From JBMOUD01 sp049319665 (GTDB taxonomy: Bacteria > Pseudomonadota > Gammaproteobacteria > Enterobacterales > Enterobacteriaceae): a stretch of 64,000 nucleotides of DNA. Below the pieces are notes generated by a model that saw nothing but the letters and a program-made list of their open reading frames with translations, searched no databases and was not told the origin of the DNA. Below, one piece after another: positions 52,063 to 61,935 of the stretch. Numbering within the stretch: position 1 is the first letter of the stretch; every line of letters starts with the position of its first letter. The stretch spans positions 62,001-126,000 of the forward strand of contig NZ_JBMOUD010000005.1 of assembly GCF_049319665.1 (NCBI RefSeq). Direction: 5' to 3'. The position numbers and the translations under genes are program-made.

Positions 52063-53955
52063 TTACATCACCAGACGACGAATATCTGATAGTACGTTGT
52101 TAATAATGGTAATGAAGCGTGCACCATCAGCACCGTCAATTACACGGTGGTCGAAGGAGAGCGACATTGGCATCATCAGACGCGGTACGAACTCTTTACC
52201 GTTCCACACTGGCTCCATCGCGGACTTGGAGACACCCAGGATAGCCACTTCTGGCGCGTTAACGATTGGCGCGAAGTGAGTCGTCCCGATACCGCCCAAG
52301 CTAGAGATAGTGAAGCAACCGCCCTGCATTTCGCCAGCAGTCAACTTACCATCACGCGCTTTCTTGGAGATAGCCATCAGTTCACGAGATAGCTCAGCAA
52401 TGCCTTTCTTGTTCACGTCTTTGAAGACTGGAACAACCAGACCGTTTGGCGTATCAACCGCAACACCGATGTTGATGTATTTTTTCAACGTCAGTTTCTG
52501 GCCATCTTCAGACAGAGAGCTGTTGAAGCGTGGCATTTGCTCAAGCGCCGCGGCAACCGCTTTCATGATGAAGACCACTGGGGTGAATTTCACATCCAGT
52601 TTGCGTTTAGCCGCTTCATCATTCTGTTGCTTACGGAACGCTTCCAACTCAGTGATATCGGTTTTGTCGAAATGCGTAACGTGCGGGATCATCACCCAGT
52701 TACGGCTCAGGTTAGCACCAGAGATTTTCTGGATACGACCCAATTCAACTTCTTCGATTTCACCAAACTTGCTGAAGTCAACTTTCGGCCATGGCAACAT
52801 GCCTGGCAGACCGCCGCCCGTTGCCGCAGCTGGTGCTGCTTCCGCACGTTTAACCGCGTCTTTCACGTAAGCCTGTACGTCTTCGCGCAGGATACGGCCT
52901 TTACGACCCGTCCCTTTAACTTTCGCCAGGTTAACGCCAAATTCACGAGCCAAGCGACGAATAACCGGCGTTGCATGCACATAGGCAGCATTCTCGGTGA
53001 ATTCGCTCTTACCCGCAGAGGCCGCTGGTGCCGCTGCTTTTTGCTCTTGCTTAGCTGGAGCAGGCGCTGCCGCTTGTTCTTGTTTCGCTGCAGGGGCCGC
53101 TGCTGGTGCAGCACCTTCTACTTCGAAGACCATGATCAGAGAGCCGGTGCTAACTTTATCGCCAGCAGCAATTTTGATCTCTTTAACAGTACCGGCAAAT
53201 GGTGCTGGTACTTCCATTGAGGCTTTGTCGCCTTCAACGGTGATCAGAGACTGTTCAGCCGCAACTTTGTCGCCAACTTTAACCATGATCTCGGTCACTT
53301 CAACTTCATCACCGCCGATGTCTGGTACGTTAACGTCTTTGCTACCAGAAGCCGCTGGTGCTGGTGCCGCTGCAGGTTGTGCTGGCGCCGCGCTTGCTGC
53401 AGCCGCTGGAGCCGCAGAACCTGCAACTTCGAAGACCATGATCAGAGAACCGGTGCTGACTTTGTCGCCCGCGTTCACTTTAATCTCTTTAACCACACCA
53501 GCGAAAGGCGCTGGTACTTCCATTGACGCTTTGTCGCCTTCAACAGTCAGCAGTGACTGTTCAGCCGCAACGGTGTCGCCAACTTTAACCATGATCTCGG
53601 TAACTTCTACTTCATCACCGCCGATATCTGGTACTTGAACGTCTTTGCTTGCGCTAGCCGCTGCAGCAGCAGGTGCCGGAGCAGCCGCTTTCTCTTCAGC
53701 TTTAGCTGGAGCCGCAGCCCCCTCAGCAGATTCAAATACCATGATCAGTTTGCCAGTCTCGACTGTGTCGCCAACCGCAACTTTAATCTCTTTAATCACA
53801 CCAGCTTGTGGTGAAGGCACTTCCATAGAAGCTTTGTCGCCTTCGACAACGATCAGCGATTGCTCAGCGTCAACTTTGTCGCCCACTTTCACCAGGATCT
53901 CGGTGACTTCTACTGCATCTGCGCCGATATCCGGTACATTAATTTCAATAGCCAT
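52063..53955 (-). CDS. aceF: Dihydrolipoyl acetyltransferase (E2), three lipoyl domains
   Basis: AceF is the core of pyruvate dehydrogenase and passes acetyl groups to CoA. The 630 residues equal E. coli. Three tandem lipoyl domains carry lipoyl-Lys in GDKASMEVP at 41, 142 and 244, joined by Ala/Pro-rich linkers. Then come the E1/E3-binding domain (ATPVIRRLAREFGV) and the catalytic domain with HRVIDG (His603, Asp607). Domains 2 and 3 are almost identical at protein level. It follows aceE after 13 bp. Confidence 0.98.
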   Translation of the reverse strand: MAIEINVPDIGADAVEVTEILVKVGDKVDAEQSLIVVEGDKASMEVPSPQAGVIKEIKVAVGDTVETGKLIMVFESAEGAAAPAKAEEKAAAPAPAAAAASASKDVQVPDIGGDEVEVTEIMVKVGDTVAAEQSLLTVEGDKASMEVPAPFAGVVKEIKVNAGDKVSTGSLIMVFEVAGSAAPAAAASAAPAQPAAAPAPAASGSKDVNVPDIGGDEVEVTEIMVKVGDKVAAEQSLITVEGDKASMEVPAPFAGTVKEIKIAAGDKVSTGSLIMVFEVEGAAPAAAPAAKQEQAAAPAPAKQEQKAAAPAASAGKSEFTENAAYVHATPVIRRLAREFGVNLAKVKGTGRKGRILREDVQAYVKDAVKRAEAAPAAATGGGLPGMLPWPKVDFSKFGEIEEVELGRIQKISGANLSRNWVMIPHVTHFDKTDITELEAFRKQQNDEAAKRKLDVKFTPVVFIMKAVAAALEQMPRFNSSLSEDGQKLTLKKYINIGVAVDTPNGLVVPVFKDVNKKGIAELSRELMAISKKARDGKLTAGEMQGGCFTISSLGGIGTTHFAPIVNAPEVAILGVSKSAMEPVWNGKEFVPRLMMPMSLSFDHRVIDGADGARFITIINNVLSDIRRLVM

Positions 53956-53968
53956 CTGTCTTTACCTC

Positions 53969-56632
53969 TTACGCCAGACGCGGGTTAACTTTGTCAGCAT
54001 CGATGCCAAACTTGGTGATGGCTTCAGCCACAACCTTCACATCGATCTCGCCACGTTTAGCCAATTCGCCCAGAGCTGCAACAACCACATAAGAAGCATC
54101 AATTTCAAAGTGGTGACGCAGGTTTTCACGGCTGTCAGAACGACCGAAGCCGTCAGTACCCAGCACGCGGAAATCGCTAGCAGGAACGAAGTTACGAATC
54201 TGCTCAGCGAACAGCTTCATGTAGTCGGTTGAAGCAACAACCGGCGCATCGTTCATCACTTGAGCAACGTAAGGTACGCGTGGTGCTTCAGTTGGGTGCA
54301 GCATGTTCCAACGCTCACAATCCTGACCATCACGAGCCAGTTCGGTGAACGAGGTTACGCTGTACACGTCAGAACCTACGCCGTAATCGTTAGCCAGGAT
54401 CTGAGCCGCTTCACGTACGTGACGCAAGATTGAGCCAGAGCTCATCAACTGCACTTTACCTTTGCTACCAGACAGGGTTTCTAACTTGTAGATACCTTTA
54501 CGGATGCCTTCTTCCGCGCCTTCTGGCATGGCTGGCATGTGGTAGTTTTCGTTCAGTGTCGTGATGTAGTAATAGATGTTTTCTTGTGCATCACCATACA
54601 TGCGACGCAGACCGTCTTGCATGATAACCGCAACTTCATAAGCGTAAGCTGGATCGTAAGAGATACAGTTAGGGATAGTCAGAGACTGAATATGGCTATG
54701 ACCATCTTCGTGCTGCAGACCTTCACCGTTCAATGTAGTACGACCAGAAGTACCACCGATCAGGAAGCCACGAGCCTGTTGGTCACCCGCTGCCCAGCAC
54801 AGGTCGCCGATACGTTGGAAACCGAACATTGAGTAGTAGATGTAGAACGGGATCATTGGCAGATCGTTGGTGCTGTAAGACGTTGCAGCAGCCAGCCATG
54901 AAGAACCTGCGCCCAGTTCGTTGATCCCTTCTTGCAGGATCTGGCCTTTTTCGTCTTCTTTGTAGTAAGCAACTTGCTCACGGTCTTGCGGAGTATATTG
55001 CTGACCGTTCGGGCTGTAGATACCAATCTGACGGAACAGACCTTCCATACCGAAGGTACGTGCTTCATCGGCGATAATTGGCACAACGCGCTCTTTGATA
55101 GAGTCGTTCTTCAACATCACGTTCAGGGCACGAACGAAAGCGATAGTGGTAGAGATTTCTTTCTTCTGCTCTTCCAGCAGCTGAGAGAACTCAGCCAGCT
55201 CTGGGATTTCCAGTTTCTGAGTGAAGTTAGGCAGACGAGTCGGCACATAACCTTTCAGTGCAGCACGACGCTCATGCAGGTATTTGTACTCTGCAGAATC
55301 TTTGTCCAACTGGATGAAAGGCAGTTTTTCCAGATTTTCATCGCTGACAGGTACATTGAAACGGTCACGGATGTAACGCACGCCGTCCAGGTTCATTTTC
55401 TTAACCTGGTGAGCGATGTTTTTACCTTCCGCCGTTTCACCCATGCCATAACCTTTAATGGTATGTGCCAGGATTACAGTTGGTTGGCCTTTGGTTTCCT
55501 GCGCTTTTTTCAGTGCAGCAAAGACTTTCTTAGGATCATGACCGCCACGGTTCAGGGCCCAGATCTGCTCATCAGACCAATCTTTCACCAGCTCAGCGGT
55601 TTCTGGGAAGCGACCGAAGAAGTGCTCACGCACATAAGCGCCATTTTTAGACTTGAAGGTCTGGTAGTCGCCGTCAACGGTTTCGTTCATCAGTTGGATC
55701 AGTTTACCGCTGGTATCTTTACGCAGCAGTTCATCCCAACGATCGCCCCAGATAACTTTAATCACGTTCCAGCCAGCACCTGCAAAGATACCTTCCAGTT
55801 CGTTGATAATTTTGCCATTACCAGTAACCGGGCCATCAAGGCGCTGCAAGTTACAGTTAATCACGAAGCACAGGTTGTCCAGTTTCTCACGGGTAGCAAT
55901 GGTGATTGCACCTTTAGATTCTGGCTCATCCATCTCACCGTCACCCAGGAACGCATAAACGCGCTGAGCAGAGGTTTCTTTCAGGCCACGGTGTTCCAGG
56001 TATTTCAGGAACTTAGCTTGATAGATAGCACCGATTGGACCCAGACCCATTGAAACGGTAGGGAACTGCCAGAATTCAGGCATCAGTTTAGGGTGCGGGT
56101 AAGATGACAGACCTTTACCGTGAACTTCCTGGCGGAAGTTGTTCATTTGCTCTTCGGTCAGACGGCCTTCAAGGAAAGCACGTGCGTACACACCAGGAGA
56201 GATATGGCCTTGGAAATAAACCAAGTCGCCGCCATCTTTCTCGTTGCGCGCACGGAAGAAGTGGTTGAAGCACACTTCGTAGAAGGTCGCAGAAGACTGG
56301 AAGGATGACATGTGGCCACCGAGTTCCAAATCTTTCTTCGAGCCGCGCAGAACGGTCATGATTGCGTTCCAGCGGATCGCAGAACGAATGTTACGTTCAA
56401 GCTCCAGGTTACCCGGATATTCTGGTTCTTCTTCAACAGGAATAGAGTTGATGTAGTCACGGTTTGCTGCACCAGCAGCAACTTTGACGCCACCTTTACG
56501 TGCTTCACCCAGTACCTGGTCGATCAGGTATTGTGCACGTTCAACGCCCTCTTCACGGATGACCGATTCGATCGCTTGTAGCCAGTCGCGAGTTTCGATC
56601 GGATCCACGTCATTATTTACACGTTCTGACAT
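53969..56632 (-). CDS. aceE: Pyruvate dehydrogenase E1 component
   Basis: AceE decarboxylates pyruvate with thiamine diphosphate and loads the acetyl group onto lipoyl-AceF. The 887-residue protein has the same length as E. coli. The thiamine motif begins GDGEMDEPESKGA and ends near NCNLQRLDGPV. The active-site His residues in the ELGGHMSSFQSS and YFQGHISPGVYAR segments are present. The gene starts MSERVNNDVDPIETRDW. It forms an operon with pdhR upstream (149-bp gap) and aceF downstream. Confidence 0.98.
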   Translation of the reverse strand: MSERVNNDVDPIETRDWLQAIESVIREEGVERAQYLIDQVLGEARKGGVKVAAGAANRDYINSIPVEEEPEYPGNLELERNIRSAIRWNAIMTVLRGSKKDLELGGHMSSFQSSATFYEVCFNHFFRARNEKDGGDLVYFQGHISPGVYARAFLEGRLTEEQMNNFRQEVHGKGLSSYPHPKLMPEFWQFPTVSMGLGPIGAIYQAKFLKYLEHRGLKETSAQRVYAFLGDGEMDEPESKGAITIATREKLDNLCFVINCNLQRLDGPVTGNGKIINELEGIFAGAGWNVIKVIWGDRWDELLRKDTSGKLIQLMNETVDGDYQTFKSKNGAYVREHFFGRFPETAELVKDWSDEQIWALNRGGHDPKKVFAALKKAQETKGQPTVILAHTIKGYGMGETAEGKNIAHQVKKMNLDGVRYIRDRFNVPVSDENLEKLPFIQLDKDSAEYKYLHERRAALKGYVPTRLPNFTQKLEIPELAEFSQLLEEQKKEISTTIAFVRALNVMLKNDSIKERVVPIIADEARTFGMEGLFRQIGIYSPNGQQYTPQDREQVAYYKEDEKGQILQEGINELGAGSSWLAAATSYSTNDLPMIPFYIYYSMFGFQRIGDLCWAAGDQQARGFLIGGTSGRTTLNGEGLQHEDGHSHIQSLTIPNCISYDPAYAYEVAVIMQDGLRRMYGDAQENIYYYITTLNENYHMPAMPEGAEEGIRKGIYKLETLSGSKGKVQLMSSGSILRHVREAAQILANDYGVGSDVYSVTSFTELARDGQDCERWNMLHPTEAPRVPYVAQVMNDAPVVASTDYMKLFAEQIRNFVPASDFRVLGTDGFGRSDSRENLRHHFEIDASYVVVAALGELAKRGEIDVKVVAEAITKFGIDADKVNPRLA

Positions 56633-56781
56633 GGTACTTTTCCTTATCTGTCTCTAATACTTAGGTTTATCTGGAGCCTGTCTTCCTGTGCTGTCATAGA
56701 TATATCAACACACGAAGACAGGCCCGCCAGTTTAGATGCTGCGCACTCTCAATCAATAAGAGCTAAAATTTAACCCAAAGG

Positions 56782-57552
56782 TTAGATTTCATCCCTACGC
56801 TGCTGCAGACGCCTTAATGATCGATCCCGGCGACTGTGTTCTCTGGTGAGATCCAGCAAAACTTCTTCAATAAATGCCAAGTGGCGATGTGATGCTTCGC
56901 GTGCCTTCTCAGGCTCACGCGCAACAATTGCCTCAAAAATCCTGGCGCGGTGACTGCTCACCATTGCCAACATTTCACGGCGTGAATAAAGCAGTTCAAA
57001 GTTTTGTCGAACATTCTTTTCAAGCATCGGCCCCATACAGCGGAGCAGATGCAGTAGAACCACATTATGTGTTGCTTCTGTTACAGCGACTTGATACTGC
57101 ATAACCGCATCGGCTTCTGCATCAAGGTCGCCGCTATCTTGTGCCTGCTGAATCACTACATGGCAATCACGGATACGTTGAATATCCTCATCGGTGCCTC
57201 GTAGCGCAGCATAATAAGCAGCAATCCCCTCGAGCGCATGACGCGTCTCCAGCAGATCAAATTGTGATTCAGGATGGTCGGCGAGTAACTCAGTTAGCGG
57301 ATCGCTAACGCTCTGCCATAGATTAGTTTGCACAAATGTGCCCCCGCCTTGGCGGCGCAACAGCAATCCTTTCGCCTCTAGGCTCTGGATAGCTTCACGT
57401 AACGAAGGCCGCGAAACATCGAACTGCTTCGCCAGCTCACGTTCAGGCAATAGCTTTTCGCCGGGGCGCAATGTCCCTTCAAGGATCAAAGATTCAAGCT
57501 GTTTCTCGATCACATCGGATAGCTTTGGCTGTCGAATTTTGCTGTAGGCCAT
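56782..57552 (-). CDS. pdhR: Pyruvate dehydrogenase complex repressor PdhR
   Basis: PdhR is a GntR-family (FadR subfamily) repressor that releases DNA when pyruvate rises. It controls pdhR-aceEF-lpd and respiratory genes. From the ATG at 57552 (MAYSKIRQPKLS) it has 256 residues against 254 in E. coli. The winged-helix motif ERELAKQFDVSRPSLREAIQ split over about residues 38-57 is followed by the all-alpha FCD domain. A frame extension to 57642 crosses the promoter and is rejected. A PdhR operator lies 46 bp upstream. Confidence 0.97.
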   Translation of the reverse strand: MAYSKIRQPKLSDVIEKQLESLILEGTLRPGEKLLPERELAKQFDVSRPSLREAIQSLEAKGLLLRRQGGGTFVQTNLWQSVSDPLTELLADHPESQFDLLETRHALEGIAAYYAALRGTDEDIQRIRDCHVVIQQAQDSGDLDAEADAVMQYQVAVTEATHNVVLLHLLRCMGPMLEKNVRQNFELLYSRREMLAMVSSHRARIFEAIVAREPEKAREASHRHLAFIEEVLLDLTREHSRRDRSLRRLQQRRDEI

Positions 57553-57597
57553 GTACCTATTGCGCCTGCCTTTTTTTTGCGTTTTACCGGGCGGAGT

Positions 57598-57616
57598 AAA
57601 TTGGTAATACCAATTT
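57598..57616. promoter_or_regulatory. PdhR operator
   Basis: AAATTGGTAATACCAATTT is a perfect palindrome apart from the AAT centre, and it contains the PdhR consensus ATTGGT-N3-ACCAAT exactly. It lies 46 bp before pdhR and would mediate autoregulation of the pdhR-aceEF operon by pyruvate. Confidence 0.92.
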
Positions 57617-57882
57617 AATAAATCGTGGCCGTAAAGTAACAAAGTATTTACCGAGTGTCCATATCATGCCTTTCTAAAACCCCTTTGCCGGGCACCTTTT
57701 AACAAAAAATTATCATCTCTATTTTTGCTGTGCTAACCCTCACATTTTGAAGATATCATCACAATTTCGCATGATTTGTTTATTAGTTAGACAATTAGCG
57801 AATAAAGCAGATGCAAACTTCGCCGCTTATCATTATTCTTGGCAAAACGGTAGGCCGTGCTAATTTTTTTACCTATGGCAAC

Positions 57883-57923
57883 CGTAAATAATTGGATACA
57901 TCAGGTGTAATCATTGCCTTACA
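57883..57923. promoter_or_regulatory. Two TyrR-like boxes upstream of aroP
   Basis: CGTAAATAATTGGATACA (57883-57900) and TGTAATCATTGCCTTACA (57906-57923) each resemble TGTAAA-N6-TTTACA, the second more closely. Their centres are 23 bp apart, two helical turns, as expected for paired TyrR boxes. E. coli aroP is repressed by TyrR through adjacent boxes, so the same control is likely here. Confidence 0.7.
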
Positions 57924-57981
57924 TCATAAAAATAGCCCTGTAGGGTTTCCTGCTCGGCGTATTAGAAACAGAGGATAGAAA

Positions 57982-59337
57982 ATGGATGATCGGCAAAAAG
58001 GCGATGAACTGAAGCGCGGCCTCAAGAACCGACATATTCAGCTAATTGCTTTAGGCGGTGCCATCGGTACCGGACTTTTTCTGGGTATTGCTCAGACCAT
58101 TAAAATGGCCGGGCCTTCGGTTATTTTGGGTTATGCCATTGGTGGATTGATTGCTTTTTTAATCATGCGCCAACTTGGAGAAATGGTTGTAGAAGAGCCG
58201 GTTGCCGGTTCCTTTAGTCATTTTGCTTTTAAATACTGGGGTAATTTTGCAGGCTTCGCATCTGGCTGGAATTACTGGGTACTTTACGTTCTGGTGGCAA
58301 TGGCAGAACTGTCAGCCGTCGGGATTTACGTACAATATTGGTGGCCAGAGATCCCAACCTGGGTCTCTGCACTCGCTTTCTTCGTGCTAATCAATGTCAT
58401 CAATCTTAGCAACGTCAAGATGTACGGTGAGATGGAGTTTTGGTTTGCGATTATCAAAGTGGTCGCTATTGTCGGCATGATAGTCTTTGGTGCCTGGTTA
58501 CTCGCCAGCGGCCACGGCGGCCCAGAAGCAACCGTCACCAATCTGTGGGCGCAAGGTGGCTTCTTCCCGAACGGTGTTCAGGGATTAGTTATGGCAATGG
58601 CCGTAATTATGTTCTCCTTTGGTGGCTTGGAATTAGTCGGTATCACCGCAGCAGAAGCGGCCGATCCTGAACGCAGTATTCCAAAAGCGACCAATCAGGT
58701 TATTTATCGTATTCTGATTTTCTATATTGGTTCTTTGGCTATCCTGCTTTCTCTCTATCCATGGGGTAAAGTCGTCGAAGGCGGCAGTCCGTTCGTCCTG
58801 ATTTTCCATGCGTTAGATAGCAATGTTGTCGCGACCATCCTAAATATCGTGGTACTAACAGCGGCGCTGTCGGTTTATAACAGCTGTGTTTATAGCAATA
58901 GCCGCATGTTATTCGGTCTTGCTAAGCAAGGTAACGGGCCAAAATCGCTATTAAAAGTCGACCGTCGCGGTGTGCCAATTGTGGCGATTGGCATTTCAGC
59001 CTTGGCCACAGCGCTGTGCGTATTGATTAACTACGTAATGCCGGGCAAAGCCTTTGAGCTGTTGATGGCGTTGGTAGTCTCTGCGCTGGTTATCAACTGG
59101 GCGATGATAAGTTTAGCTCACTTGAAATTTCGTCAGGCCAAAGAGCGTGAAGGCGTTACCACCAAGTTCAAAGCATTACTTTATCCATTGGGTAACTATA
59201 TTTGCCTGGCGTTTGTCTGCTTTATCTTGATTATCATGTATATGACGCCGGGCATTCGTATCTCGGTGATTATTCTTCCGGTATGGCTGCTGATATTGGC
59301 AGTCGGTTATTGGTTCAAAGGCAAAGCCAATAAATAA
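57982..59337 (+). CDS. aroP: Aromatic amino acid permease AroP
   Basis: AroP is a proton-coupled inner-membrane importer for phenylalanine, tyrosine and tryptophan. The 451-residue protein has 12 predicted membrane segments and the amino-acid-permease signature beginning LKNRHIQLIALGGAIGTGLF. It matches E. coli AroP (457 aa) better than PheP, for example in WNYWVLYVLVAMAEL and VVLTAALSVYNSCVYSNSR. It is divergent from pdhR, as in E. coli. Confidence 0.94.
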   Translation: MDDRQKGDELKRGLKNRHIQLIALGGAIGTGLFLGIAQTIKMAGPSVILGYAIGGLIAFLIMRQLGEMVVEEPVAGSFSHFAFKYWGNFAGFASGWNYWVLYVLVAMAELSAVGIYVQYWWPEIPTWVSALAFFVLINVINLSNVKMYGEMEFWFAIIKVVAIVGMIVFGAWLLASGHGGPEATVTNLWAQGGFFPNGVQGLVMAMAVIMFSFGGLELVGITAAEAADPERSIPKATNQVIYRILIFYIGSLAILLSLYPWGKVVEGGSPFVLIFHALDSNVVATILNIVVLTAALSVYNSCVYSNSRMLFGLAKQGNGPKSLLKVDRRGVPIVAIGISALATALCVLINYVMPGKAFELLMALVVSALVINWAMISLAHLKFRQAKEREGVTTKFKALLYPLGNYICLAFVCFILIIMYMTPGIRISVIILPVWLLILAVGYWFKGKANK

Positions 59338-59399
59338 AACGACCAGCGTGAAAAATCTATAGCGGATGTATTTACTCAATACTCTGCGCGCATGAATCA

Positions 59400-59430
59400 A
59401 ACGCCCGGTAAGCAATTATCGGGCGTTTTG
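59400..59430 (+). terminator. aroP terminator with GCAA tetraloop
   Basis: AACGCCCGGTAA pairs with TTATCGGGCGTT (12 bp, one G-T wobble) around a GCAA loop, followed by TTGTTTGTT. It lies about 62 bp after the aroP stop. Confidence 0.85.
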
Positions 59431-59559
59431 TTTGTTAGCAACTCACCCAATACCGATAAATATAAGAGACATAGAGAGACACAGTAGGTTTTCTTAAGCT
59501 AGCCTGGCATAGTTAGCTAAATCGATAACATGATGCGCTAACATCTGGATGATATTCGC

Positions 59560-60333
59560 ATGGCTGCTGTCAACCGCTGGACACACGAGCAATTACTGGT
59601 CGCTTTTACTTTGTATAGCCAAATCCCTTTTGGCAAACTCCACGCCAGAAACCCCGATATTATCCACTACGCCAATCTGATTGGGAGAACCCCCTCAGCA
59701 CTCGCTATGAAACTGGTCAATATAGCTAGCCTGGACCCGTTTATTATTGAATCGGGGAGAAGCGGATTAAAAGGGGCATCCAATGCAGACCGTGAACTCT
59801 GGATAGAAATGGATCAAAATGCCGACGTTTTTACCCAAAAGTGTCAACAGGCAATGCAGTATTTCGAAAAACCTGCTCCAGAATTAACATTGCATGACAG
59901 TGAGATAAAAGATTTTAGCGGCAGAGAAAGAACAACAATTATCAGAGCACGCGTCGATCAACAATTATTCCGCAAACACGTGTTGGAAGCCTACGAGCAT
60001 CGCTGCTGCCTGACTGAATTAGAAGAACCCGCGTTATTAATTGCCAGCCACATTCGTCCGTGGAGTCACAGCGTTGAACATCGCTTAAACCCAAGTAATG
60101 GGCTGTGCCTATCCAGCCTGCATGACAAAGCCTTCGACCGCGGCTTAATGACCTTCAACGAACATCTTGAAATGGTGTTATCACCGCAGATCAAGAAGTT
60201 AAAAAGTTCTATCAGCGAAGAAAACTTCGCCAAATATGAAGGAAAGCGACTGCGTTTACCCGTGCGGTATTTGCCAGATGATAAGCAACTGGCCTACCAC
60301 AGAGAAAACATTTTCTTGAGCGGTAATGAATAA
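59560..60333 (+). CDS. HNH endonuclease family protein
   Basis: The 257-residue cytoplasmic protein has an N-terminal part of about 100 residues with HEQLLVAFTLYSQIPFGKLH. Its C-terminal part is an HNH nuclease domain of the HNH_2 type: RCCLTE, ASHIRPW, NPSNGLCL, LHDKAFDRG. The His and Asn metal-site residues are intact, so it is probably active on DNA. No methylase or specificity gene is adjacent. E. coli has aroP and ampE side by side, so this is an inserted gene. A role in defence is possible but unproven. Confidence 0.82.
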   Translation: MAAVNRWTHEQLLVAFTLYSQIPFGKLHARNPDIIHYANLIGRTPSALAMKLVNIASLDPFIIESGRSGLKGASNADRELWIEMDQNADVFTQKCQQAMQYFEKPAPELTLHDSEIKDFSGRERTTIIRARVDQQLFRKHVLEAYEHRCCLTELEEPALLIASHIRPWSHSVEHRLNPSNGLCLSSLHDKAFDRGLMTFNEHLEMVLSPQIKKLKSSISEENFAKYEGKRLRLPVRYLPDDKQLAYHRENIFLSGNE

Positions 60334-60407
60334 GCACAGAGACAAAAAAGGCGCAGTCATACAATATTCTGCGCCCTCTTCTCATTATGATTGTCTAAAC
60401 ATAGTCA

Positions 60408-61262
60408 CTACATCAACGTGCCATAAATCGTCAGTAATGCGACTACCACCAAACTAATGATGGTCACTTTGCGCGCCATGCTGACCGCTAAACGTGGGGT
60501 CTGCACCGGGTCGATATGAGTATCTCGCGCCAGTGAGAACTGCGCTAATCGAGTCAGTACCTGATATTGCGAAGAGTGGATATCGCCCAAAGAGGCAAAC
60601 CAGGCTGGCAAGGCTCTTTCACCATGCCCAATCAAAGCATAAGCCACGCCGACCAAGCGTACAGGCACCCAATCGAGAATATGCAGGATGCTGTCTACAC
60701 CAGACTTCGCACGTTTTAGCGGTGTCGAATGGCGTGCTAACCAGGTCTGGTAGCCACGCAATGCCGCGTATCCTCCTAGCGCAATCGGGCCATAAGGACC
60801 TGCTACCATCAGCCAAAATATCGGGGCGATATAATAGCGGAAGTTAATCCACAACAACGCATTCTGTAACTCGCGTAAGCGGTCTTCTTGTGTACAGTCA
60901 ATCGGCAAACCGTGTATCAAAGCCAGTTCTTCAGCCATCTGTGAGCAGGCATCAACGTCGTTTTGGCGGGCAGACTTAAGATAAGCACGATAATGTTTGC
61001 GCATAATCCCTGCACCGATACATAACAGGCCAATAACCACCCATAACACCAGATGTGGTACACCAAACATTATCCCGTCTACCGTACGCAATAATGCCCA
61101 AATGATCGCCATCCAAATAATGATTATTGCCAGGGTTTTAGCCAGAGACGTCTGATGCCCCCAACGAAATACTCGTTCAAAACGATGATCCAGTTGCCAA
61201 TGTTCACCGAGCTTAAACAAACGCTCCCAGGCCAAGACCAGCAATAAAGTAAATAACGTCAT
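60408..61262 (-). CDS. ampE: Inner-membrane protein AmpE
   Basis: The 284-residue protein has four predicted membrane segments (the first beginning MTLFTLLLVLAWERL) and matches E. coli AmpE in length. It contains a CobD-like sequence pattern, and its role in beta-lactamase induction is unclear. It is encoded 100 bp downstream of ampD in the same direction, as in E. coli. Confidence 0.94.
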   Translation of the reverse strand: MTLFTLLLVLAWERLFKLGEHWQLDHRFERVFRWGHQTSLAKTLAIIIIWMAIIWALLRTVDGIMFGVPHLVLWVVIGLLCIGAGIMRKHYRAYLKSARQNDVDACSQMAEELALIHGLPIDCTQEDRLRELQNALLWINFRYYIAPIFWLMVAGPYGPIALGGYAALRGYQTWLARHSTPLKRAKSGVDSILHILDWVPVRLVGVAYALIGHGERALPAWFASLGDIHSSQYQVLTRLAQFSLARDTHIDPVQTPRLAVSMARKVTIISLVVVALLTIYGTLM

Positions 61263-61362
61263 GTGATCGCCACTCTCTCTTATGACTGCTTACCAAGTAA
61301 AAACCAGGCTTAATGCGCTGAAAATTTACGACTTATTAATTCATAACAAATTGATTGATAGA

Positions 61363-61935
61363 CTATTTATCCAGAACATTGAATGTATTGTTCACAACAT
61401 TCAATGTCGCACGATAACGAAGCCAATCGAACTCCGGGCCAGGATCGGTTTTACGTCCCGGAGCGATATCACTGTGCCCCGTAATCTGGTCAAGTGTAAT
61501 CGGATAGTTATCGATCAACAAATCAGTCACTTCGCTCAGGCATTGATATTGCGCATCAGTAAAGGGCCGATCGTCAGTCCCTTCCAGTTCAATACCTATC
61601 GAAAAATCATTGCAGCGCTCACGGCCTTGCCAGTTCGATACCCCCGCATGCCAGGCACGTTTATCGAAGGCGACATACTGCACCAGTTCACCATCTCGAC
61701 GGATGAGACAATGTGCCGCGACACGCAGATGTTTAATTTGCTCAAAGAAAGGATCATCATCCGGGTTTAGCGTACCGGTAAATAGCTGATCAATGTAAGG
61801 CCCACCAAATTTACCCGGCGGCAAACTTATATTGTGGATAACGAGTAATGAAGGGATTTCATCTTCAGGACGAGAGTCGTAATGAGGAGAGATAACTCGC
61901 CTGGCACCGATAATCCATCCTTGTTCTAACTGCAT
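61363..61935 (-). CDS. ampD: 1,6-anhydro-N-acetylmuramyl-L-alanine amidase AmpD
   Basis: AmpD is the cytoplasmic zinc amidase that removes peptides from anhydro-muropeptides in cell-wall recycling. Its loss raises AmpC expression. From the ATG at 61935 (MQLEQGW, behind GTGAGG) it has 190 residues (E. coli 183). The zinc ligands are in VIHNISLP, GHSDIAPGRKTDPG, and the amidase segment AHCLIRRDGE is present. The four-codon longer frame to 61947 has a worse start. Confidence 0.96.
   Translation of the reverse strand: MQLEQGWIIGARRVISPHYDSRPEDEIPSLLVIHNISLPPGKFGGPYIDQLFTGTLNPDDDPFFEQIKHLRVAAHCLIRRDGELVQYVAFDKRAWHAGVSNWQGRERCNDFSIGIELEGTDDRPFTDAQYQCLSEVTDLLIDNYPITLDQITGHSDIAPGRKTDPGPEFDWLRYRATLNVVNNTFNVLDK

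Noticed and set aside
52997..53638. Long Ala/Ser/Pro-rich plus-strand frames opposite aceF
   Set aside because: They are antisense shadows of the Ala/Pro-rich linkers and repeated lipoyl domains, with no ribosome-binding sites.
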